64,000 nucleotides of DNA from Stentor coeruleus (taxonomy: Eukaryota > Ciliophora > Heterotrichea > Heterotrichida > Stentoridae). Position numbers and translations under genes: made by a program. The stretch covers positions 62,001 to 126,000 of the forward strand of contig MPUH01000044.1 in the NCBI GenBank assembly GCA_001970955.1, written 5' to 3'. Below the pieces are notes generated by a model. That model was not told the origin of the DNA and did not search any database. It was given only the letters and a program-made list of their open reading frames with translations. Shown here one piece after another: positions 1 to 9,954 of this stretch. The stretch's first letter is position 1, and every line of letters starts with the position of its first letter.

Positions 1-27
1 ATTAATACTTACAATAATCTTATGTGT

Positions 28-666
28 CTAGTCAACTATATCAGGAGAAGTATTTCTTTCCCATCCATTTAATGAACTCTCATCAATATTCTCCTCAACC
101 TTCTCATTCTTTTTTTTCTTTTTCAATAACCCTTTCTCTCCTTTCTTTGACTTTTTCACAAAGCCTATTTGCATGACCTTTTCCTGCTTTTTCTCTTTAA
201 GTACTGTTTGAATCCTCCTTTTTTTAAAATGATATTTATGGGCTAAAGTAGATATCATAAAAAATTTCTGCTGGATTTTCGAATCATCTTCATCTTCTTC
301 ATTAATATCAACATGAGCACGACTTTCAAAGTCAATATTTGTATATGTAATCTCAGTTGACCTTTGTATTGGAGGTAAATTCGATCTTAAAGGTGATTCC
401 AAAGGAAAAGGGATTTCTTTAGCTAAAACTTGTGAGAAACGTCTATCATTTACAAGTTTTGGAAGTCTTTCTGATGGGTTTGGTGATGAAGCAGTTGTTG
501 AGGATTTGTAGTTTTTCACAAAGGCTGGAGATGTGCTGTTGCATATTGGTTCAGGATGCATTAGAAGAATTTTGCTGTATCGCTGAACTCTAGGTTTCAT
601 TGTGTGTTTTGGTTCAAGTGGAGTGAAGTAGTTTGTATTAGAAACTCGGCGAATTATTTGCTCCAT
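28..666 (-). CDS. Hypothetical basic protein, 212 aa
   Basis: I do not recognise a family. The start is an ATG at 666 and the stop is TAG. The N-terminal half is rich in Ser, Pro and Arg and looks disordered. An acidic patch (EEDEDD) lies near residue 125. The C-terminal third is strongly Lys-rich, including KKKKKNEK, and could be a nuclear or nucleic-acid-binding tail; that is inference from composition only. No membrane segment or signal peptide is visible. A 30-codon reading frame lies just upstream in the same frame (see the entry at 670-762), so the true N-terminus may be longer. Confidence 0.6.
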   Translation of the reverse strand: MEQIIRRVSNTNYFTPLEPKHTMKPRVQRYSKILLMHPEPICNSTSPAFVKNYKSSTTASSPNPSERLPKLVNDRRFSQVLAKEIPFPLESPLRSNLPPIQRSTEITYTNIDFESRAHVDINEEDEDDSKIQQKFFMISTLAHKYHFKKRRIQTVLKEKKQEKVMQIGFVKKSKKGEKGLLKKKKKNEKVEENIDESSLNGWERNTSPDIVD

Positions 667-669
667 TAC

Positions 670-762
670 TTAATCAATATAATTAAACAAAATCAATTCC
701 TGAAGCAGCAACTCCATAACACATTGATCACTTTTCTTATAACTTGCCTCAATTGTTCCCAT
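670..762 (-). other. Upstream in-frame mini-ORF (30 codons)
   Basis: This reads ATG (762) to TAA (670-672) and encodes 30 residues, including MELLLQELILFNYID. It is in the same frame as the downstream gene; only TAA-GTA lies between it and the ATG at 666. It has its own in-frame stop just upstream of its ATG. It may be a uORF, or the first part of the 28-666 gene interrupted by a stop. No 15- or 16-nt GT-AG intron removes the TAA: the only GT...AG pair across it spans 20 nt. The composition looks protein-like, but so short a frame can occur by chance. Confidence 0.3.
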
Positions 763-1839
763 TCAATGCTAAACCATTTGTATACCCATCTTGTTTCTAA
801 TCCAATTTAACCCTAAAATCCATAATCTCAGTATGAATACAATATTCTACAAGTATATTATAAGAGCATTTAAAAGTCTCTTTATTTGTACAACTCTTAT
901 TATTATATTATTCCTGATAACGAATCTCCTTGAAGTCAGGTATTTAGACCTATAAACTTTATAAATCCCATATCATGATTTTATATAATAAATATATATA
1001 AACTCATCTTCATCTATAATGCTTATTAGGGTTAATATTTTTTGAATACAATTTTTAAATCGAATTTCTTCATATATTTTCTGTATTTTTTCCTCATGGA
1101 GAGATTTTACTTGAGTTATTCATAGTTTTTGTAAAGGGTTTCACTTGTTATAATTGAATAAGAAGGCACTAGGGTTTTATATAGGTTTTGGCAATGGGAA
1201 TTTTTTCTAGATTTTATCTTTTGATATTTTTTGACAGGTTCTCAGAAATTGTATATTATATTTGAGATTATTTTTCCAGACATTATATAGTAAAAATGGT
1301 TAATGGTGATAGTTTTTATAGTGAGAAGTGGTTTTAGACTTTAATGGAATTGTGTTATGATAGTTGGTTGGAGGTGAGCAGTTAGTTATAGATGTTTTGG
1401 TTTTTTGATATGGATAAAGATGAGTTTATGGCTTTGAATAAAATTTATTATAAGAACTATTAAGACTTGGTAATAAGCTTTGAGTATCGGGTACAATATA
1501 TAGACTATAATGATTTATGCATGCTTATGTGAGCATTTTTTTTTATAGATATCGAGGAATGCAGTTTTTTCATTAGGTTAATCATATAATAAACACATGG
1601 ATTTATAACAGTTAAATACCAAAGCAATTTCGAGAATTTCAAAAAATCTAATCCGAAAACTTTGCCAAATAAAAATACTATAATTACCTATTTTCTTAGT
1701 TAAATTTCAATTAGGAATTTTCACAACAATCAAAACCACTACAGTTATCCCATAACACACAAAACTAAACTTATTTAAAATGTATAATCCGACACTAACC
1801 TCTATAGGTTTTTTTTTTCTTGATATTTCCTGCTGATAA
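763..1839. other. Intergenic, divergent promoters
   Basis: This lies between the minus gene ending upstream at 666 and the plus gene starting at 1840. About 1040-1540 is G/T-rich on the plus strand, and about 1600-1800 is C/A-rich and G-poor. That is the asymmetry expected for two divergent 5' flanks in this genome. A T-tract (1809-1819) sits about 20 nt before the ATG at 1840. I see no RNA gene or long reading frame. Confidence 0.5.
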
Positions 1840-2829
1840 ATGTCATTCCATGAGCCTAATGATATGTACCGAAGTTCTAACCAAAACGAGGTTTTTACTC
1901 ATAAAGTAAACTGGCCACCATACGCTTTTTCTTTCACTAACATCCAGGGTAGTTTCCTCCTTGGTAGCATGCTCGAGCAGGCCAACAACTACATCCAATA
2001 CCTATCATTTTCCAATGAAACCAATACAATCCAACTAAAAAGTTCAGCAAACCACATCTATCCTCCAACAAAAATCATGTGGTCTCCTCCATCCCTACAA
2101 GAACAGATCTTTGCAACCTCTAGCGACATCTTAAGACTATGGAAATGTGAAGATGGTCAGATTTCCTTAAGAACCCAACTCAACCCTCATCATGAAAACA
2201 AAGAATATAATGGACCATTAACAAGTTTTGACTGGTCATTACGAGATCCAACAACTTTAGGGACATCAAGCATAGACAAAACTTGTACAATCTGGGATAT
2301 AAATAAAGAAGCTATTAAAAAGCAAATTCTTGCCCATAATAGTGAAGTTAATGATATAGCATTTAGCCATGATTCTAATATTTTTGTTAGTGCAAGTACA
2401 GATTGTTCAGTAAGGAAATTTGATTTAAGGTCATTAGAACAATGTAGTATTATTTATGAAAATCCAAGACAATCTGCTGTTGTTAGAGTTTGTTGGAATA
2501 AATGTGATCCTAATTATTTAGCGATTTTGAATATGGACTCATCATCGGTGATAATTTTAGATATTCGGAACCAGTTATATCCGATTAATGAAATTAAAGG
2601 TCATACTGGTGGGATAAATAGTATGTGTTGGGCTCCGAATTCTTATAGTATTTGCACTGCGGGAGATGATTGCCAAGTTATTATTAAAGATACGATTAAA
2701 CCTATGCAAGGACAAAAAGATCACCCGTTGGTTTATAATGCTTCGGAAAAAGTCCTTGCGGTGGCGTGGTCGAATTTTGACGAAATTGGAATGGTCCTTA
2801 CAGACAGTTTGCAATACATAAAATTATAG
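1840..2829 (+). CDS. DCAF7: DCAF7/WDR68 (TTG1/AN11-type) WD40 protein
   Basis: This 329-aa WD40-repeat scaffold belongs to the DCAF7/WDR68/AN11 family, whose members bind DYRK/HIPK kinases and act as CUL4-DDB1 substrate receptors in other eukaryotes. Family hallmarks are clear and in order: YPPTKIMW near residue 75, PLTSFDW near 128, LGTSSIDKTCTIWD near 140, QILAHNSEVNDIAFS near 163, and IIYENP followed by VCWNKCDPNYLAILNMD near 205-230, then VIILDIR. Length is close to the human protein (342 aa). The start is the ATG at 1840 after a T-tract; the stop is TAG. There is no intron. The codon composition shifts from C-rich at the 5' end to G-rich at the 3' end, as in most genes of this window. 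Confidence 0.93.
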   Translation: MSFHEPNDMYRSSNQNEVFTHKVNWPPYAFSFTNIQGSFLLGSMLEQANNYIQYLSFSNETNTIQLKSSANHIYPPTKIMWSPPSLQEQIFATSSDILRLWKCEDGQISLRTQLNPHHENKEYNGPLTSFDWSLRDPTTLGTSSIDKTCTIWDINKEAIKKQILAHNSEVNDIAFSHDSNIFVSASTDCSVRKFDLRSLEQCSIIYENPRQSAVVRVCWNKCDPNYLAILNMDSSSVIILDIRNQLYPINEIKGHTGGINSMCWAPNSYSICTAGDDCQVIIKDTIKPMQGQKDHPLVYNASEKVLAVAWSNFDEIGMVLTDSLQYIKL

Positions 2830-3788
2830 CTATAATAAATATGACTGAGGTCTTTGGAGTATTATCTAAAAATTGAAATGATAAATTTTTATTACAAAAA
2901 ATGTAGGAAAATTGGGTAAGATTTTATTGATGGGCTTAAGATATATGAATTATTTTAATATTATAGGATTATGTAGTTTTTATATTAGGAAGATTTGGGA
3001 TAATAGAATTTTGTAATTAATAATGGAAATACTTTTATTTTATAGGTAGAGAATTTTTTTTTTGATGGAAATCGGCTATGATGTTGTTTGAAAATTTAGA
3101 AGAAGGCTTATGCAAATCATAATTTTTATTTTTGAAGATAATGATTAGGATTGTATTTAGTTATTAATTAGTTTATCAGAGTCAATATGCAGAAATAAAG
3201 GCCTATATCAGATGTAGTTAAAAGTATTCTGCAACTTTTAATGCTTAAGAGATTATTATGGGTTTTATACTTTGGGGTAACTAAGCCGAAATATGCATCA
3301 TTTTTGTTTATACTCTGTTTTCTATAAGCTATAAGAATTTTGCATATGTGTGCTTATATCAATAAGTTTATTATCTTAAATGCTTTATTATAATCATTTT
3401 ATTTTTAAAATCTTATCATGATTTAAAGCATTCCAATAATTTTTAATCAAAGGATTTCCCTTACGAATTTGCCGTACTCCTACAAAAAATCTAATCAAAA
3501 AACTTATCCATATCATAAACCCAAAGCACTCATTCCCAAAACTCTCTTCCTATCATTTTTTCTATATTTTCCTAATAATATCCTTATCTTACTAAATATC
3601 CAAAACTTATTCTATTATATTTTTTTCATCTTTTCATGTATTTTTACCCAAAACTACACTACCAAAACCAAAACTCTTATCTTAAAATCATTCCTAAACT
3701 TTCCTATCAACTCTAATAAACCTAACTTTTCTAAAAAACCCATACTTTTTAAATTCTTTTTTAAATATCAATTGTCAAAAACAAAATA
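2830..3788. other. Intergenic
   Basis: G/T-rich to about 3330 (3' flank of the WD40 gene), then C-rich and almost G-free from about 3440 to 3788 (5' flank of the next plus gene). A 106-codon open stretch at 3469-3789 begins with TTG and has the low-complexity composition of a C-rich 5' flank; I do not regard it as a gene. Confidence 0.5.
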
Positions 3789-4796
3789 ATGATATCCAAA
3801 TGGGATTACTTCAAATGGACTGGGACAAGTCAAATAATGCCCACAATCACAAGACAAGAAGTTCCATACCCAGAAGACCAAGACTTACTTTTCTCTTATC
3901 TCCAAACCAAAACCCCAAAACAAACCTTAGAAAGCGAAGAAACAACTTCTCATCATTTCAGTTTTCCTAACAAAAACCTCCAAAAAGTTATCTTTACTTA
4001 TAAAACCAAAGCTGTACTAACAATCCAACGTTTCTACCGTTCAAGAAAATTCAGGTCTAAAGCTCAACCTCTGATAAAACTTCTCATAAAACCAGTTCGT
4101 AAACGATGGGATTTCATATGTAAAAGGTTATATTTATTAGTTTTTATAAGGAATTATTCTGCTTGTTGTATTCAACGAAGCTGGAAGAAATTTATAATAA
4201 AAAAAGACCATCAGCCAAGTCCTAGAAGGAAACTTTTAGCTCATACAGTTGTTGTTGGGAATAGACTTAAGAAAATGTATTCGTTATTAGAAAATATAAA
4301 CAAAAACAAGCTTATGAATAGTCCTGGAAGCCAATGCACAATAAGTCCAATTAAAAGAAATAGGTTACTAAGGTGTGGGAATAGACATAATAGTCAGATT
4401 CACAATAGAACAGTTAGTATGCCGATAAGTTTTAAAGATTGTATGTATTCTGAACCTGATAATAGTTGTGATACTATACCAGAAATTCCTCAAATTTATT
4501 GTCCGCAAATGGCTGAACATCCTTTTATTGAGTTGTTTCCTAGTAGGAACTCATTGGTCATGAAAAATAATGGGGTTAAGGTTAGAGTAAGAAAACGAAG
4601 GGTTAAAATAATGAAGACTGAAGAACTTTTTGGACAGTTATTAGCTGATAGTGCTTTAATTTTGGATTTTAAGACTAATGATCAGAAAAGCTGTATACCG
4701 GTATTGGAGAGTGATGCTAAGTTTTTGAGGGATTGCGATTTTGAAAGGACTAGGGAAAGACTTAAGAAAGAGTATTTTAAGCTTGTTAATGGATGA
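3789..4796 (+). CDS. IQ-motif protein, 335 aa
   Basis: A basic protein with at least two IQ-type calmodulin-binding motifs. One starts around residue 78 (AVLTIQRFYRSRKFRSK) and another around residue 120 (ACCIQRSWKKFIIKK). The rest has no recognised domain, and the middle is Ser/Asn-rich. A role binding calmodulin or centrin at the cortex or cilium is inferred from the motifs and from how common IQ proteins are in ciliates. The start is the ATG at 3789, directly after the C-rich 5' flank; the stop is TGA. The first third of the gene is C-rich and the last third G-rich. Confidence 0.75.
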   Translation: MISKWDYFKWTGTSQIMPTITRQEVPYPEDQDLLFSYLQTKTPKQTLESEETTSHHFSFPNKNLQKVIFTYKTKAVLTIQRFYRSRKFRSKAQPLIKLLIKPVRKRWDFICKRLYLLVFIRNYSACCIQRSWKKFIIKKDHQPSPRRKLLAHTVVVGNRLKKMYSLLENINKNKLMNSPGSQCTISPIKRNRLLRCGNRHNSQIHNRTVSMPISFKDCMYSEPDNSCDTIPEIPQIYCPQMAEHPFIELFPSRNSLVMKNNGVKVRVRKRRVKIMKTEELFGQLLADSALILDFKTNDQKSCIPVLESDAKFLRDCDFERTRERLKKEYFKLVNG

Positions 4797-5284
4797 TTAG
4801 AGATGTAATGTTTATTAGTCAAGGTTTTATAATAATAAAAATTTTTAAGGTGATTTGTGAGAAGATGAGGGAGAACTATGATATAATTTTTGGAGAGGCT
4901 TTGAGATGTGAGAAGTTTTAGGTGATGGTATTTGTTTTTGATTTGTTATATTATAATAGTGAATTTTTAGTGTATTGAGTGTTGGATTTTATAACTTCAA
5001 ATAATTTCCATCTTAAACAATCTCAATTTCCTCCAAAAAAATTGAAACGTTATCAAACAAACTTATATTTCCTAACCATATTTATCCACTCAAATATTAA
5101 CCTAACAATTTAAAATCCTCATGATCTTTCCAATCCAATAATCTAATTCTCATATTCATTCCATAATCTATAAACCTTATATCATACATATCCACACATC
5201 TTCTCTTTTTAAACATAAAAATCATCTATTCATTCTACTAAGTGGTAATCTGATTATCCTAAAGAATATAAGATATTTTTAACT
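4797..5284. other. Intergenic with sharp GC-skew switch
   Basis: Hand count on the plus strand: 4801-4980 has 44 G and 3 C; 5041-5220 has 3 G and 42 C. The switch occurs within about 50 nt around 4985. I take it as the boundary between the 3' flank of the IQ gene and the 5' flank of the deacetylase gene. No other feature is seen. Confidence 0.6.
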
Positions 5285-7618
5285 ATGTCCAAAGGAATTA
5301 ATGAAATAGAAGTAGACATTCACGAGATTTGTTGTTTAGGTAGGCACAGTGATTTAGAAGAGATTTTGAATTCAATTGATTTCTATGCTGACATTATGCT
5401 TGAGCGAGATGAGGAGGGATTTATCCCATATCACTTATCTTTGATCTACTGTCGGCATAAATGCGTCGATTTAATTCTCAGTTTATCCATTGACTTCCAA
5501 GTCCCATATCAAGGTTTCATGCCGATTCATTTGGCTATGGCCTGTGCTGGTTTCCCCGAGTGCCACGAAGATTTAATACAAACCGTAAATTGTCTCCTTA
5601 AGCATAAGCAAGATGTCACTTCAAGAGATCGACTTGGCAGAACAGCCTTGCACATTGTTTGTGCCTATGGCCTTGCTGATTTAATCCCTATTCTAGTCCA
5701 AGCTGGAGTAAAACCTGAACTTAAAGACTTTTCAGGAAAAATGCCGATTCATTATGCAATAGAAAACTATCAAGCTGAATGCTTTAAACAATTACTTCAA
5801 GAAATGGGAAGTGATATGTTTTTCTGCACAGACAATCGTGGTGATAAACCTATTCATACTTCAGTAAGAGCTGGGTCATGGGAATGCTTTAATATTCTGA
5901 TAACATTTGGTAGTGAAGAAATGCTTAATGAAAACAATGAATTTGAAGAAACACCAGAAGAAGTTGCTAGAAACTGTGGACTTTATAATGAGTTTGTAAG
6001 AGCAAGACAAGGTGATGTGTTTCCAAGCAGTGCTTATAAAGGAACTCTTCTGATTACAGATGAGACTTGTAAACTTCATGCTTCGATTCACGAATCCTTG
6101 AAAACTCCACAAACTTTATACAAACAGATAAAAATTCAACCTGAAAACCCCAGAAGACTTGAGATTCTTGTCGATTTGCCTTTTGGCGCGCTTTTGACTA
6201 GTGATTTATCATTTGCCACATGGAAAAAAAGTTCTAACCCTGCACATATAAGCGATATCCTCCGAGTTCATGAATATTCCTATATCTTAGGCTTAAAAAA
6301 AGCTATAAATAAAATCCCCGAACTGAGTTTCCCACAAAAATACGATATCGACACTTTAATAACAAAAGAAAGTTATAATGCTGCTCTTATTGCAGCTAAT
6401 TGTGTAATTGAAGCTATAGACGAAGTAGTCCAAGGTAAATTTAAAAATGCATTTTGTGTTATAAGGCCACCAGGACATCATGTAGGGCCATTTGGTGCAG
6501 TGACAGCAGAAGAAGATCCAAATTCTAAATCAACAGGGTTTTGTCTTTTCAACAACATAGCTATTGGTGCTGGTTATGCAAAATACAAATATTCAAAAGT
6601 TATTAAAAAAGTGGCAATTATAGACTTTGATGTTCATCATGGAAATGGTACTGAAGCTATGGTAAGAAATCTTATTCCTAATCAAGTAACTCATGAAATT
6701 ACTGGTGCACCTTTTTTCGGTAATCTGGTCTATGATTCTTATAAACCTTGGTTAGATGATGATGATTATAAAAATGTTTTATTCATATCTTCACATGCTT
6801 ATGGATCTGATGCATATGGAAGATTTTACCCTGCATCAGGTAAATATTGTTCAAGTGAAGAATTACATCCAGCTGGTATACTTAATATTCCTTTAAGCAA
6901 ATGTACTGATTCATCAGCATTCCGACAACGTAAGGTCTATTTAGAATATAGAGAAAAAGTATTTCCAAGGCTTATTGAGTTTGCCCCAGATTTACTTTTA
7001 ATATCTGCTGGATTTGATGCTCATGGACTTGATAGTATTAATCATGGCTTTGTTGATTTAGATGAAGATGATTTCCGTTGGGTTACAGAAGAACTTATAA
7101 AAATCGCCAATACTTCTTGTAAAGGAAAAATTGTCTCTGTATTAGAAGGTGGATATAGTGTTAGAGGAAATGTTGTCGCTGCTTTAGGTTTATCTGTAGC
7201 TTCTCATATTAGAGCTCTTATTAGGGCAACACAAGAACATTTTTGTGGATCAGAAGGTAATGATAATGAGAAAATGATATTAAAAAGTTCTGTAAATGAA
7301 AGCTTCCGAGCTTTGAAAAGGAATCGGAAAATGTATATTGAGAACTTGGAAGTTAGTATGGAAAATCAATTAACAGCAGAAGTAGCTGAAGAGTTTAATG
7401 GGGAAAAAACTCAGGAAGTGGTTTCTGAAGAGAGTGGGGGTGATGAAGATCAAGATGAAAATAGTGAGGATGAAAGTGGGAATGAGAGTGAAGAAGGGGA
7501 AGAAGGGGAAGAAAGGGAAGATAATGAGGAAGATGATGAGGAGGAATCTGAAGAGGAGGACAGTCAAGAATCCAAGAAGACGGATAAAGCGAACAATGGA
7601 GAACCAGAAGACAATTAG
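5285..7618 (+). CDS. Ankyrin-repeat histone deacetylase (class II type)
   Basis: A 777-aa fusion. Residues about 1-240 hold five or six ankyrin repeats (for example GRTALHIVCAYGLADLIPIL). Residues about 285-650 form a zinc-dependent histone deacetylase domain of the Hda1/HDAC6-like class. Catalytic signatures are intact: RPPGHHVGPFG (about 392), IDFDVHHGNGT (about 443), SAGFDAHGLD (about 573) and EGGYSVRG (about 619). These supply the active-site His pair, the zinc ligands and the catalytic Tyr, so the enzyme should be active. The last 90 or so residues are a long Glu/Asp tail, typical of nuclear chromatin proteins. It likely removes acetyl groups from histones or other proteins, with the ankyrin part choosing partners. 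The start is ATG, the stop TAG, and there is no intron. Confidence 0.93.
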   Translation: MSKGINEIEVDIHEICCLGRHSDLEEILNSIDFYADIMLERDEEGFIPYHLSLIYCRHKCVDLILSLSIDFQVPYQGFMPIHLAMACAGFPECHEDLIQTVNCLLKHKQDVTSRDRLGRTALHIVCAYGLADLIPILVQAGVKPELKDFSGKMPIHYAIENYQAECFKQLLQEMGSDMFFCTDNRGDKPIHTSVRAGSWECFNILITFGSEEMLNENNEFEETPEEVARNCGLYNEFVRARQGDVFPSSAYKGTLLITDETCKLHASIHESLKTPQTLYKQIKIQPENPRRLEILVDLPFGALLTSDLSFATWKKSSNPAHISDILRVHEYSYILGLKKAINKIPELSFPQKYDIDTLITKESYNAALIAANCVIEAIDEVVQGKFKNAFCVIRPPGHHVGPFGAVTAEEDPNSKSTGFCLFNNIAIGAGYAKYKYSKVIKKVAIIDFDVHHGNGTEAMVRNLIPNQVTHEITGAPFFGNLVYDSYKPWLDDDDYKNVLFISSHAYGSDAYGRFYPASGKYCSSEELHPAGILNIPLSKCTDSSAFRQRKVYLEYREKVFPRLIEFAPDLLLISAGFDAHGLDSINHGFVDLDEDDFRWVTEELIKIANTSCKGKIVSVLEGGYSVRGNVVAALGLSVASHIRALIRATQEHFCGSEGNDNEKMILKSSVNESFRALKRNRKMYIENLEVSMENQLTAEVAEEFNGEKTQEVVSEESGGDEDQDENSEDESGNESEEGEEGEEREDNEEDDEEESEEEDSQESKKTDKANNGEPEDN

Positions 7619-8351
7619 GTAATAGAACCATAGAATAATTTTAACAGGAAATAAATTGTGTGAGTTTTAGGCGCAAAGTTCCTGGTAATAGTTTTTTTTT
7701 TGTAATATGGGGATGATATAGAAGGGGTTAATTTATCTGAAGGGGTAATTGTGATTATCATAAGAATAGAATATATGATATACTTAAGAGCAGGTACTTC
7801 AAAAAATAAAGAACTTTATTTAAAATCAAAAGAAGGCTAGAACTAGAAATTTTTTATTCATATTTGGTAAACAATGCTTATTAGCATCTTTTTAGCGAAA
7901 GCTTAAAACTACTTATCTACTTGTTATGAAAAACTTACAATAAATTCACTATTAAAGCAATATTTTTTTAAATTTCAAGGAGTAATCATAATTAAGTATC
8001 CCAAGTAACACTTTTTTCAATATAAGCTGTATGAAGTATAAACAAAAGCTCAAATACATCATAACCTCTAAATAAATAACTTTTTCTCAGTCTAATCTAC
8101 CTTTTTACATAACAATCATATAAATAATCTTCAAAAAAAAATACTAAACAGTTATCAAATCATGAATTTATACAAATATTCTTTATAACTAATATAAATT
8201 GAATACTTTTACTATATTGTTAAGGTCAAAAGTCTAAAACCAAAACTCCTTTTAATTTAAATATCAAATTTTTATTGATATCCAGTATATATAATTATAT
8301 CAGTTAATAAAAAACTTTAAGATATTAGGAATTAATTTAAAAATACAATCA
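7619..8351. other. Intergenic
   Basis: G/T-rich to about 7860, then A/T-rich with C over G up to 8351. This matches a 3' flank followed by the 5' flank of a plus gene. I see no RNA gene, repeat or reading frame of note. Confidence 0.5.
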
Positions 8352-8918
8352 ATGGAAACCACAAATGAAAATGTTTCGTTTAAAGAGGAAAGCTCAAGTG
8401 GATCTGGGTTAATCTTAAAGCTTAACAACGAAGATCTTGCCTTGAGCATACCTGAACTTCAAGAACTTCCAAATATAAGCAAGACCGAAGAGTCCTCAAT
8501 AACCCCATCATATGAGGAAATTCAGAAAATCATTAGGGCAAATCAAACAATAACCCAGCAAGTAAGACTCAAATTTAGCATGTTTCTTATAAAATCATCC
8601 AACCTTCTCAGACAATCTAACAATAAAGCTTTTCAATCATTAAAAAAATCGATTCCGAATGTTGTAAAGAATCCTTCATCCAACTTTGTACCTAGTATTG
8701 AATATTTATCCTATATTAAATCACAACAAGAGAATTTATTACAACTTTTAGAACAATTAAATACTCTTCAACAAGAGATTAATGAAGAAAAGACTATGCT
8801 TACGAGAAATCATATGGAAATTCTAAAAAAAAGTCTTCCACTAGCGATTATGGAGTGTAGTATTGAAGGAAGCCATATTAAAAAGGAAGATAATGTATGC
8901 TGCTGTAAGACTTTCTAA
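8352..8918 (+). CDS. Small coiled-coil protein with CCCKTF C-terminus
   Basis: A 188-aa protein of unknown family. Residues about 55-165 are helical and rich in Gln, Leu, Glu and Lys, with heptad-like spacing (for example QENLLQLLEQLNTLQQEI), so a coiled coil is likely. The last six residues are CCCKTF. The final four (CKTF) have the Cys-x-x-x layout of a prenylation site, with Phe last, and two further Cys could be acylated. The protein may therefore be a peripheral membrane protein; this is inference. The start is the ATG at 8352 and the stop is TAA. Compare the CaaX-ended proteins at 16644-17126 and 60633-60848. Confidence 0.65.
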   Translation: METTNENVSFKEESSSGSGLILKLNNEDLALSIPELQELPNISKTEESSITPSYEEIQKIIRANQTITQQVRLKFSMFLIKSSNLLRQSNNKAFQSLKKSIPNVVKNPSSNFVPSIEYLSYIKSQQENLLQLLEQLNTLQQEINEEKTMLTRNHMEILKKSLPLAIMECSIEGSHIKKEDNVCCCKTF

Positions 8919-9498
8919 AATATTAGTAAAAACTAAGAATATGATAAGATTTTATATGAGAAAGCAGTGATTAAAAATTATTATATGGTTATTTCTATAA
9001 GAGAGAAAATGATATATTAAATCATCTTAAGAATTTTTAAGTTTTTGCACTTCTAGTGACTATTTTTGGTGGTTTTAAAGGATTCTAATATCAAATTTTA
9101 TGCATTTTTTACTTTAGAGCATTAAATTACTATAAGCTGAGAAGGAAACGCAATTTTTTATATACAAGGTAAAATAAATAAACCAGATTTTTTATTGAAT
9201 TTTGAATAAAGGTTTTTAGTAAATTCAAATCTTTATTAAAAATATAAGCCTATAATAAAATACATTTACAATCATTTAAATCTAAATATGCACCAATACA
9301 TCCACAATTTAATATTATAATACTCAAACTCTACAATAATTCTTTAATTTTTACTCTAAATCCTCTAAAACCATCATAGTATCAGCAAAAATTTTCCTCT
9401 TCTAAAAAAATCTATCCTTACTTATTCTCTGAAAAATAAAATCTTATCCCAAAAATATCAAAAAAACTAATAAACTATAAAAATATTCTATTCAGTTA
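8919..9498. other. Intergenic
   Basis: G/T-rich to about 9200, then C/A-rich and nearly G-free from about 9240 to 9490. This is the usual 3'-flank to 5'-flank pattern between two plus-strand genes. No other feature is seen. Confidence 0.5.
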
Positions 9499-9954
9499 AT
9501 GGATAAAGGATCAAATAAATCTTTTAAAGAAACTCAATCTACTCAGCTAAACAAAGGTAAAGAAAAAATACCAACAGTATTTAAATTCAGACTTCCTGGA
9601 TGTAAATTTTCTCGAGCTGAAAGATTTTCTCCTCGAAGATTCAGTCTAAGTGGTGAGTATGCATCGTTACCAGGATCTATAGGGACAGGTCGAAAGACAA
9701 GTTTTGGTTATGGCAGAAGACTTATAATCCGTAATTCTAAAGGTCAAGACTCCCCTCCTTGCAACTTATATAATATTCCAAGTTGTTTTCCTTATGCAAT
9801 GAAAAATGTTAATTCACCAAGAGTTAAAAGCATACAAAATGATAAAAAGTCTGCATCACCTTCTGGGTTGTCTAAAAATTTTGTCAATAAAATCAGATAT
9901 TCTAAAAATGCATCTATGTGCTTTATGTTAGATGAAAAACACTTTTCTCCTTGA
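9499..9954 (+). CDS. Small basic protein, possible PG-rich (SHIPPO-like) repeat
   Basis: A 151-aa, Ser/Lys/Arg-rich protein with no clear domain. One stretch, FGYGRR followed about ten residues later by SPPCNLYNIPS, resembles the spacing of the sperm-tail PG-rich (SHIPPO/ODF3) repeat, in which a FG turn precedes a PGPGxY-like motif. Here the motif is degenerate (SPPCNLY), so the match is tentative. If real, it would suggest an axonemal microtubule inner protein or cortical microtubule protein. The start is the ATG at 9499 after a C-rich flank; the stop is TGA. Confidence 0.5.
   Translation: MDKGSNKSFKETQSTQLNKGKEKIPTVFKFRLPGCKFSRAERFSPRRFSLSGEYASLPGSIGTGRKTSFGYGRRLIIRNSKGQDSPPCNLYNIPSCFPYAMKNVNSPRVKSIQNDKKSASPSGLSKNFVNKIRYSKNASMCFMLDEKHFSP

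Noticed and set aside
604-810. 68-codon open stretch on the plus strand
   Set aside because: It starts with GTG and overlaps the minus-strand gene and its mini-ORF; low-complexity.
3469-3789. 106-codon open stretch on the plus strand
   Set aside because: It starts with TTG and consists of the C-rich, G-free sequence typical of 5' flanks; no protein features.
4781-4796. 16-nt GT...AG string overlapping the stop of the IQ gene (GTTAATGGATGATTAG)
   Set aside because: It would add only five codons, lacks the A at the branch position seen in the real introns, and the TGA stop is a plausible end.
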